Below, piece after piece: positions 56,375-64,000 of a stretch of 64,000 bases of DNA. The notes below the pieces were generated by a model. It did no database searches and had not been told where the DNA came from. It saw only the letters and a program-made list of their open reading frames with translations. Origin of the DNA: Megaleporinus macrocephalus (taxonomy: Eukaryota; Chordata; Actinopteri; Characiformes; Anostomidae). Within the stretch, counting starts at the first letter, position 1; every line of letters begins with the position of its first letter. The translations under genes were made by a program, and so were the position numbers. Where the stretch lies: NCBI GenBank assembly GCA_021613375.1, contig CM038716.1, positions 4,363,684 to 4,427,683 of the forward strand. The letters run 5' to 3'.

Positions 56375-56600
56375 ACGTTCTGTGTGAAGTGTGAATGTTC
56401 TCCCCGTGTTTGAGTACTCTGGTTTCCTCCCACAGTCCAAACTCAAGCATGTTAGGTTGATTGTTCACTCTAAACTGCCCGTAGGTGTGAGTCATTGTGT
56501 GTTGGCCATGCGATGAACTGGCGACCTGTCCATGGTGTACCCCGCCTTTGCCCGATGACGCTGGGATTGGCTCCAGCCACCAGCAACCCTGCCCTCTCAC
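56375..56600 (+). mobile_element. L2/SINE body and tail
   Basis: GTGTGAATGTTCTCCCCGTG, TTTCCTCCCACAGTCC, CTCTAAACTGCCCGTAGGTG, GATGAACTGGCGACCTGTCC and GATGACGCTGGGATTGGCTC follow the order of the 3' region shared by fish L2-type LINEs and tRNA-L2 SINEs. No tRNA-like head is present here. Confidence 0.8.
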
Positions 56601-56619
56601 CGTTTTAGTACCCATGGCA

Positions 56620-57410
56620 GCTTTCACATCTTTGAAGGCAGCATTAATGCTAAATGATATATACATAATCTGTGAGATTATCTGTGATATATACACAATC
56701 TGTGAGATAAGTGGTGTCCTTATTCCCTAAATGACTATTAAGGTGTAATGCCTTTTGCTCTGGAACATGTTGCAGGCATCGAATCTGAATCTTAATAAAA
56801 GAAGTCTAATCTAAAAGAGGTCTGATGGTAAAACATAAATAATTCAATACTGGAATGTTTAAAGCACTTCTTACTGTACAAATAATATCCCAACTTGTTT
56901 GGAACTGAGGTTTATATATCTGTCTGTTACATGCTGGGTGCATACCATACATACCATATCAGTATTGGCGGCAAAACAGGCACTTTGCTAGCATGGACCA
57001 CACTCGGAAATGAGCCAAGGGCTTGAAGAAGGCTTGGGCTGGAGTTCTGGGTGGCTTTGGTGCTTGTGCTTGAACCGTGCATGCCCCCTCTAGTCTTTGG
57101 GATAAGAATGTAATATAGGGAGGAGATGGGGAGGTGGTGGGTGTGATGTTGTTCGACACAGGTATGGAGAATGGGGGTGTATATATAGTCTGTAGTCTGT
57201 AGAGGTAATCAGGGTGTGGTCCAACGTTGTATTAGTGTCCACGCTATGAATACTGGCGTCTTTGAGCGATACTACAAAGAAGTAACTGACCGAACTTCAC
57301 AACACGCTATTGATTTTGCTGAAATGTCACCGATACACCAAATAATGCTCCACACACCACATTAAACACGTTCACCCTGGTAACTCACCTCAACGACTCT
57401 CAGTCTCAGT
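56620..57410. other. No gene seen
   Basis: Single-copy-looking. TCTGTGAGATTATCTGTGATAT-type short direct repeats at about 56668-56712. No domain-bearing ORF. Confidence 0.4.
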
Positions 57411-57419
57411 ATATATATA

Positions 57420-58682
57420 CAGGGGTTGGACAATGAAACTGAAACACCTGGTTAATTTAGACCACAATAATTTATTAGTATGGTGTAGGGCCTCCTTTTG
57501 CGACCAATACAGTGTCAGTTGGTCTTGGGAATGACATATACAAGTCCTGCACAGTGGTCAGAGAGATTTTAAGCCATTCTTCTTGCAGGATAGTGTTCAG
57601 GTCAATATGTGATGCTGGTGGAGGAAACCGTTTCCTGACTTGCTCCTCCAAAACACCCCAAAGTGGCTCAATAATATTTAGATCTGGTGACTGTGCAGGC
57701 CATGGGAGATGTTCAACTTCACTTTTTTGATGTTCATCAAAACAATCTTTCACCAGTCTTGCTGTGTGTATTGGTGCATTTTTATTCTGATACACGGCTC
57801 CGCCTTCAGGATACAATGTTTGAACCATTGGATGCACATGGTCCTCCAGAATGGTTCGGTAGTCCTTGGCAGTGATGCGCCCATCTAGCACAAGTATTGG
57901 GCCAAGGGAATACCATGATATGGCAGCCCAAACCATCACTAATCCACCCCCATGCTTCACTCTGGGCATGCGACAGTCTGGGTGGTACGCTTCTTTGGGG
58001 CTTCTCCACACCGTAACTCTCCCGGATGTGGGGAAAACAGTAAAGGTGGACTCATCAGAGAACAATACATGTTTCTCATTGTCCACAGCCCAAGATTTGC
58101 GCTCCTTGCACCATTGAAACCGACGTTTGGCATCGGCACGAGTGACCAAAGGTTTGGTTATAGCAGCCCGGCGTGTATATTGACCCTGTGGAGCTCCCGA
58201 CGGACAGTTCTGGTGGAAACAGGAGAAGCTGAGGTGCACATTTAATTCTGCTGTGATTTGGGCAGCCGTGGTTTTATGTTTTTTGGATACAATCCGGGTT
58301 AGAACCCAGCATCCCTTTCAGACAGCTTCCTCTAGCGTCCACAGTTAATCCTGTTGGATGTGGTTGGTCCTTCTTGGTGGTATGCTGACATCACCCTGGA
58401 TACTGTGGCTCTTGATACATCACAAAGACTTGCTGTCTTGGTCACAGATGCACCAGCAAGACGTGCACCAACAATTTGTCCTCTTTTGAACTCTGGTACG
58501 TCCCATAATGTTGTGTTATTGCAATATTTTGAGCTAAACTGTGCTCTTACCTGCTAACTGAACTTCACACTCTGCTCTTACTGGTGCAATTAATGAAGAT
58601 TGGCCACCAGACTGGTCCAATTTAGCCATGAAACCTTCCACACTAAAATGACAGGTGTTTCAGTTTCATTGTCCAACCCCTG
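57420..58682 (-). mobile_element. Tc1-like transposon, near full length, TA-flanked
   Basis: CAGGGGTTGGACAATGAAAC then TGAAACACCTG at the left, and its near-exact reverse complement at 58652-58682 (about 31-bp terminal repeats). TA on both sides (57418-57419, 58683-58684). (AT)n-like sequence outside both ends indicates insertion into a TATA-rich target. At 1,263 bp it covers the whole transposase region. Confidence 0.92.
57475..58556 (-). pseudogene. Tc1-like transposase, frameshifted, catalytic Asp replaced
   Basis: The N-terminal helix-turn-helix part is readable on the minus strand from about 58556 (FKRGQIVGARLAGASVTKTA, then SRATVSRVMSAYHQEGP). Stops and shifts follow between about 58230 and 58340. 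An uninterrupted 254-codon frame (58239-57475) covers RADAKRRFQWCKERKSW, the first Asp in LFSDESTFTVF, GGGLVMVWAAIS, and the third acidic residue in SPDLNIIEPLWGVLEEQ. It ends VLVAKGGPTPY. The second Asp site reads YQNKNAPIHTA, where family members have a D-N-A-P sequence, so Lys replaces the metal-binding Asp. Two routes to inactivity are present. The terminal repeats are still well preserved. Confidence 0.9.
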
Positions 58683-58737
58683 TATATATATTTATATAAT
58701 TTTTTCCTATTTTTATTATTTTTTTTGCGTCATTTAA

Positions 58738-59012
58738 ACACAACAGCTGGCAATTACATTGTTTGTGACAAATGGACCAATGAAAAGGTGCCAAAAATAG
58801 CTTGGGCAACATTCTGGTTCCATTGAATTACCTTTAAAGTAAAGACAAAGTTTTTGTCCTCTCCTGTAAAGTTGACATTTTGAAGATAAAACATGTGCCC
58901 CCAACATACTTTACTTTTAATGTAAGTCAATGGAACCAGAATGTTTGCCAAGCTATTTTGGAGCACTTCTGTTGGTCAAATCATCATGAATGCTTCACAC
59001 AATGTACAAGCC
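58738..59012. mobile_element. Head-to-head pair of the 24881-family MITE
   Basis: A reverse half (GGACCAATGAAAAGG, ACATTCTGGTTCCATTGAAT, about 58770-58900) is followed by a forward half (ATGTAAGTCAATGGAACCAG, GAGCACTTCTGTTGGTC, about 58919-59000). The two halves form a long imperfect hairpin of about 270 bp. Confidence 0.7.
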
Positions 59013-59368
59013 TGCACACACACACACACATGTATGAGTTAAATAGAGTTAGTATCGGCTCCTGGTATCGAACAAAACTCAAGGGTCAGGTATCATATTG
59101 AGGGCAAATGGCATCAGTGCATCCCTACAGACTAGTGCTGAACTAATAAGTGTAACTTTTAACTCGAACACACACAAACATCCTCGCCGGGCATGGTGGG
59201 AGGATGTGCGGTGAGCAGGCACTAAGTGTTTGGAGAGACACCAGGCAGGTGTTATGTTCTCTCTCGCTCTGTAATTTCTCTCTGGAAGAGGTTGGTGTAC
59301 CTGCGGGAAAAACTGTTTGGCTTGGCTTTGTTACAGTGTGTGCTGACTGCAACCTTATGACACCAAAC

Positions 59369-59369
59369 C

Positions 59370-59411
<42 letters not shown>
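59369..59411. repeat. (CT)n microsatellite
   Basis: CT run of about 20 units. Confidence 0.95.
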
Positions 59412-59412
<1 letters not shown>

Positions 59413-59756
59413 CATTCACACAACAATTACTTTGTTTCTTCAGTGTCTGCCAGAGAGCTGCCAGCTTCCAGTCTTCATATTTGCGAATTCACACTTATAT
59501 TTGGGTCTCTAGTCTCTTTGTCTTTTTCTCAGTCTTCGGCTAAGCATAGAAATATTCTTGACGGAGAGCTGAGTAGAAAACTGCAGGAGATTGGCAGGGA
59601 TTCTCTCGCTATCTCCCTGTTCGTCAATCTGTAATCAATACGGAGGTCTTCAGTCCTAAGGAGGGGAAAACTCATCTACTTAAACAGGCCAAGCGTATTG
59701 ACAGCTGGACGTGTTGCTGTTGTTGATCATTTTGTGCTCAGAAGATGCCGCTCTAG

Positions 59757-60003
59757 TAGGGTTGTGCGATATTGATAGAAACTGATATCTGGATATTTTC
59801 TGTCATTAAGTCGATAATGATAATAAACGATATGTTCATTATTTAAAAATGTGTTTGTGAAAGTCTTAGAATTTACTAGCTTACACTTCTTAAAGAATAT
59901 TAATGTCCATCCATCCATCATCCTCTGCTTTATCCAGTCGGGGGCACGGGAAGAGGTCCCCAACTAGCAGGACCAGAGCCAAGCCCAGCATCACCGGGCG
60001 AAG
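59757..60003 (-). mobile_element. Right end of the minisatellite-bearing hAT family, with captured SINE tail
   Basis: Read in reverse it matches the right end of the 51345-53869 element. The shared sequence includes ATTTAAAAATGTGTTTGT, TTACACTTCTTAAAG and ATATTAATGTCCATCC. It then enters the L2/SINE tail (CTCTGCTTTATCCAG, GCATCACCGGGCGAAGG) at the same junction. The terminus is TAGGGTTGTGCGATATTGA. Confidence 0.75.
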
Positions 60004-60289
60004 GTGCTTTTTATAGGTTTCACTTTCTATTGTATTAGAGACTTTTATTGTGCTGCAGAGGACTTGTGGAAAAGCCTGATTGTGAAAGAGCCTAGTGTTA
60101 AAAAAAGAAACAGCCCTAATGAGAAGCTTACCGAGTTGCAGGGCTACAGAAACAAATATGTAAAGTCAAAGTGTCATAGTTTGCTGTTTGCTAAAGAAGA
60201 ATCTGTATCATATTGAATTGCTTAGCATCATATTCATGTATATCACATCAATCGTGTTGAATCATTTTGTGTCGTATCGCACTGCATTG

Positions 60290-60380
60290 CAATTAGGGCT
60301 GCACCTATCGATTATTTTTTTAATTGATTAATCTAACAAGACTATTTTTCAATTAGACGATTAATCTAACAACTCATTTT
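60290..60380. mobile_element. hAT-type end, family of 45214
   Basis: TTAGGGCTGCACCTATCGAT followed by AATTGATTAATCTAAC repeats matches the left end of 45214-46475. An adjacent partner end was not seen. Confidence 0.55.
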
Positions 60381-60491
60381 TTGATTGCTGTAATGTGTGT
60401 GTGTGTTAGAAACTAAAATTTGTATTAATTTGTAATGGATTTGTAACCAATAGATGATTTGGATGATACTACACACACATAATTTAAGTGT

Positions 60492-60492
60492 A

Positions 60493-60530
<38 letters not shown>
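60492..60530. repeat. (AT)n-(GT)n microsatellite
   Basis: ATATAT run then GTGTGT run. Confidence 0.9.
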
Positions 60531-61045
60531 AGTAATTTGTTGTCGAAAGAACACGAGGGGCTGTGGAGTTGATAACCCCGCACTGTTTTTGATGGTCATT
60601 CCAGACTTACTGTATTAAAGTGTAGCTTAAACGCACATGATTTATAAGTGGTTGAAGACTAAAACTCTACGCTCTGACTTGACTTTTAGAGGCACAAATG
60701 ACACATAGCCTATCGGACTCATGCACAAGAACAGTTTGTGGACTATATATTTTAAGAGAGAGTCGTTTGAGAAGCAGCTACGTGTGTTTTAAAGCTCCCG
60801 TGGTATCTAGAACAGTCTTAGGTTCTACACTGGACGATTAAGAAATGGTTAGCAATGAGACTTTTCAAGTGACACTACTTGTTACACGTGTTAATAATCT
60901 TTAAATTATCTGATAAGATAAGATAAACAGGTAAACAGGTGCTGTCCTGCTGCTGTGTTGATAAAGTGCTACGGGATGTTTGAGCTTCAAGTGCTCGTGT
61001 ATAGCAGTTGTACTGTTGTGATCATCGCATTAGTAGCTGATTCAT
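60531..61045. other. No gene seen
   Basis: Single-copy-looking AT-rich stretch. Confidence 0.4.
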
Positions 61046-61046
61046 A

Positions 61047-61284
61047 TCGTTGCTGTTCACAGAAAAACTCCCAAAACTCCCAAACTTTACAGGAGACTCC
61101 AAAAACGTTCTTTACTTTTAACGTAGGTCAATGGAACCAGAATTTGTTCCAAGCTATTTTGGAGCATTTCTATTGGTCCATGAATTTTTCACACAATGGA
61201 AACGTCCACTGCTGCGTTCAAATGATGTAGAAAAATAAAAATCGACAAAAATGGACACCCAAGTGTTTCTTTGGACAGTGACTA
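61047..61284 (+). mobile_element. MITE copy, family of 24881-25116
   Basis: TCGTTGCTGTTCACAGAAAA at the left; AGTGTTTCTTTGGACAGTGA at the right. Between them ACGTAGGTCAATGGAACCAG and GCATTTCTATTGGTCCATGA. A short AACTCCCAAAACTCCCAAAC duplication is near the left end. Confidence 0.78.
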
Positions 61285-61399
61285 CATGTATCCTAAAACC
61301 ATTGGTAACACATTGAGATGTGGACGTTCATTGGCACACCCCTACATTGTATTGGTGGCCTGTATACAGTCCTACTCCTGACTTCTCAAGACTTGACCA

Positions 61400-62640
61400 T
61401 AGGGGTGTGCAATAAATATCATTTATGATAATATCTTAATTGCTGTGTTAATGATGTGCGAGCTGACGTTATCGAGTACGCTACTGACTGGGAAGCAAAC
61501 AACAATCAGAACGCCTCGACTCCACACGCTCACTACTTCAGGCTTTAGTACAGGCTACTACGAGTGTGCATTAAGAGAGCCCATACTGTGTGCTGGCATA
61601 GACTAAAGCTAGCATAGCTGCCTAAGCAACACACCTAAAGCTGAAAATAAGTGAACACACGGCGCCAGGGGGAGAAACTCAGACATCGCCAGCCTTGCAG
61701 TCTTAGATTAGATTTTAGATTAAACTCCTAGACGAGGATCATCTTCACTCGTGTGGAGCTGGTCTGGATCTGAAAAGACTGATGTTGCTCAGAAGATGGC
61801 AGTTTACAGAATTTGTAAGAAATAGCCGTTAAAGATCAACACAGCTAACCTGTTCATCATCTCCCAACAAACCACCACACAGAGTATAAGGAGCATGAAG
61901 AGAGTATGAGGCGTATGAACAGAGTGTGAGGAGTATGAACAGAGTGTGAGGAGTATGAACAGAGTATGAGGAGTATGAACAGAGTATGAGGAGTATGAAC
62001 AGAGTATGAGGAGTATGAACAGAGTATGAGGAGTATGAACAGAGTGTAAGGAGTATGAACAGAGTATGAACAGAGTGTGAGGAGTATGAACAGAGTATGA
62101 GGAGTATGAACAGAGTATGATAAGTATGAGGAGTATGAATAGAGTATGAGGAGTATGAACAGAGTATAAGAAGTATGAACAGAGTATGAAGAAAGTATGA
62201 GGAGTATGAACAGAGTATGAGGAGTGTGAACAGAGTATGAGGAGTATGAACAGAGTGTAAGGAGTATGAACAGAGTATGAACAGAGTGTGAGGAGTATGA
62301 ACAGAGTATGAGGAGTGTGAACAGTGTATGAGGAGTATGAACAGAGTGTAAGGAGTATGAACAGAGTATGAACAGAGTGTGAGGAGTATGAACAGAGTAT
62401 GAGGAGTATGAACAGAGTATGATAAGTATGAGGAGTATGAATAGAGTATGAGGAGTATAAACAGAGTATAAGAAGTATGAACAGAGTATGAAGAAAGTAT
62501 GAGGAGTATGAAGAGAGTATGAGGAGTATGAACAAAGTATGAAGAGCTGCTCAAGACAGACCTAAACCAGCTAAGGTGTCTAAACACACACTCAGCAAAC
62601 TTCAGTGGAGTCATTCACTTAAGACTCTCTCTATAACACT
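61400..62640 (+). mobile_element. Second copy of the minisatellite-bearing hAT element, right-truncated
   Basis: TAGGGGTGTGCAATAAAT begins a copy that is closely similar to 51345-51830 (for example GAGCTGACGTTATCGAGTAC and ACAATCAGAACGCCTCGACT). It then enters an array of the same units (61880-62540). Unlike the first copy, the sequence after the array continues as transposase-like coding (GACAGACCTAAACCAGCTAA, read as RPKPAKVSKHTLS). The hAT right end was not found within the window. Confidence 0.75.
61880..62540. repeat. Minisatellite, same unit as 51827-53611
   Basis: About 33 units of GAGGAGTATGAACAGAGTAT type with a larger block duplication. The segment from AGAGTGTAAGGAGTATGAAC (about 62040) through TGATAAGTATGAGGAGT to GAAGAAAGTATGAGG recurs about 300 bp later (62340-62500). 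Long reverse-strand ORFs are repeat artefacts. Confidence 0.93.
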
Positions 62641-62947
62641 ATGGCTGCTTTACTTTGCTTATAATGGCTTCTGCAAAAGTTGCAAAACTTTGCTCACCAG
62701 TCTTCTTGCTAGGGCTACCCCTGAAGGGGAGGTGGAGCTCGACGTCTCAGCACTCAAACCATGTGGCTGTGTGCTGCTTGTATACTATACTCATCCGTCC
62801 TGTCACCCAGACACGCCTCCCACCTCACGAGAATTGGCTGCTGACAGCAGTGGAGATGAGGCAGTGCGCTTGAGAATCAGATTAGAAGGAATCAATCACA
62901 CATTATTGGAGCCATTTGCAAACAAGAAAGGTAGGAGCCTCTACTAA
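62576..62947 (+). other. 123-codon ORF of unknown nature
   Basis: It starts in the hAT-derived tail (MSKHTLSKLQ) and continues for about 100 codons of unrecognised sequence (including SSGDEAVRLRIRLEGINHTL). AAGAAAG before GTAGGAGC (62930) resembles a splice donor, and GCTGACAG at 62846 an acceptor. A small host exon at about 62847-62929 is conceivable, but evidence is thin. Confidence 0.2.
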
Positions 62948-63189
62948 TAATTCTATATGAATAAATCTAATATTAATGATGCCAAGTTGTTAGGAAAGAT
63001 GCATCCCCAGTTCATCCCAGACTGTTTCCAGTGCACAGTTTTTAATCTAGGCGTTTGTCTGTTAGACAAATGATCAGTTACAGGCATGGTCAGCTTTATG
63101 ACAGTCGTGAGGAGCCCAGGAGATCCCATAGTTTATGACAGCTCAATATGCTCAGAATCCTGCCTCCAGTCCTCAAGAGGATAACGGTT

Positions 63190-63545
63190 AAACTGTGTGT
63201 AGAATGGGCTATCATTCCAGAGTCTTAGGCACCTAAGGTGATTCTTAAAAAGCATGTATCTTAATAATAAGTGTATTATCACTAGTAACAACACAAGATA
63301 TCATTAGAATAGATGTAAATAAAGATTATGCAAAGTAATATAACTATCCTATTTTGAAAGAAGTAGATCTTATCTTGAGCTCCAGTTTGAAGAACAAAGT
63401 GTAGTTCCAGATTTCTCCTGGACTCCCCAGACATTGTATGAATGTATTCAGTTCCTTCAGCGGCAATCTTGATTTAGCTTAATGAAGTACTGAGCAGTCA
63501 AAGCAGGTATTAGATGAGAACTGTAAATAATACTGGGTTGTTTCC
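63190..63545 (-). mobile_element. Mariner/Tc1-type MITE, inverted relative of 5757-6048
   Basis: TTGAGCTCCAGTTTGAAGAA, CCAGATTTCTCCTGGACTCC and AGGTATTAGATGAGAACTGT are the reverse complement of 5765-5930. The left terminus is AGTCTTAGGCACCT. Confidence 0.7.
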
Positions 63546-63549
63546 ACAA

Positions 63550-63735
63550 TGAGAAGCTTGGAAATGGTTACATTAACACATTGACATATGTGAAAGCACC
63601 ACTTACTGTATTAATACTGTTTAAATATTTAAAAAATAATCTTTTGCTGAGTTAATAAAAGCTTCTAGTCTGGAAACAAATGACTTTTCAAATATAATAA
63701 GTGCCTAAAACTTTAGGACAGTACTGTGTTTGCTT
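63550..63735 (-). mobile_element. Tc1-type MITE, inverted relative of 54825-55020
   Basis: Ends in AGTGCCTAAAACTTTAGGAC then AGTACTGT, a typical fish Tc1 MITE terminus. ACTTACTGTATTAATACTGT is shared in reverse with 54945-54965. Confidence 0.7.
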
Positions 63736-64000
63736 TGCCCAAGGGTGTAGATTTGCAATTGATATTGGTGGGGACCCATGAATCCATCTCAGTGTGTCAA
63801 CAAAAACCACAAAAACAGGTCTTATACATCAGGGTTAATAGATGGAGCTGCATAACCTGGTGCTGTTGTCCACAAAACTAAAGTAACAATCCCAAAAAAC
63901 AATTCAATCTTTCTTAATGTCTCAAATAAACTATAAGACATAGACTGGTTTCAGCCAGTTTCAAACCAGTAAACAGTGAGTTTAGGTCTAAAGAGTGATC

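Noticed and set aside
61804..62614. Reverse-strand ORFs of 243 and 261 codons
   Set aside because: Same repeat-translation artefact as the 51.8-kb array.

Overview
The window looks like ordinary nuclear DNA of a teleost fish. It is AT-rich, full of (AT)n, (AC)n and (CT)n microsatellites, and packed with fish-type mobile elements: hAT, Tc1/mariner, PIF-Harbinger, RTE and L2/tRNA-SINE. An ostariophysan (characin or catfish type) is my best guess. It rests on recognising the foldback and SINE families, not on a host gene. I found no complete host protein-coding gene, no tRNA or rRNA gene, and nothing bacterial.

Layout. 1-2.3 kb: SINE and other dispersed repeats, then a GC-rich, 5'-truncated RTE-type reverse transcriptase. 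2.3-6.3 kb: mostly single-copy DNA with MITE pieces and a possible conserved non-coding block. 6.36-8.45 kb: a 22-bp minisatellite of about 95 units. 8.5-14.2 kb: single-copy DNA, foldback fragments and a degenerate ACAACGTTGT-rich satellite. 14.25-16.6 kb: CpG-rich DNA with a candidate non-coding first exon and a good splice donor, the best host promoter candidate. 17-26 kb: microsatellites and several hAT-type elements, one with a broken transposase. 26.4-28 kb: a foldback element split by a small Harbinger element that keeps a MADF-like coding remnant. 28.8-33.4 kb: three minisatellites and a common fish repeat. 34.8-37.2 kb: repeat-poor DNA that may be conserved regulatory sequence. 37.62-39.66 kb: 100 units of a 20-bp minisatellite derived from a tRNA-SINE head. 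40-51 kb: hAT MITEs, an isolated first exon of a mobile-element-like gene, Tc1 relics and palindromes. 51.3-53.9 kb: a complete hAT element whose transposase gene is filled by a 1.78-kb minisatellite. 54-64 kb: a near-complete dead Tc1 element, more hAT pieces, and a second copy of the hAT carrying the same minisatellite.

If a host gene is here, the window is probably its promoter or first exon plus intron or flanking DNA, with possible enhancers at about 3.5, 20.7, 35 and 37 kb. The main biological story is tandem arrays growing out of, and possibly travelling with, transposons. At least two array families can be traced by sequence to pieces of mobile elements. Remembered family consensus sequences were used for several family names. 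These need a repeat-library search to confirm. Terminal repeats, target-site duplications, motifs and array periods were read directly.
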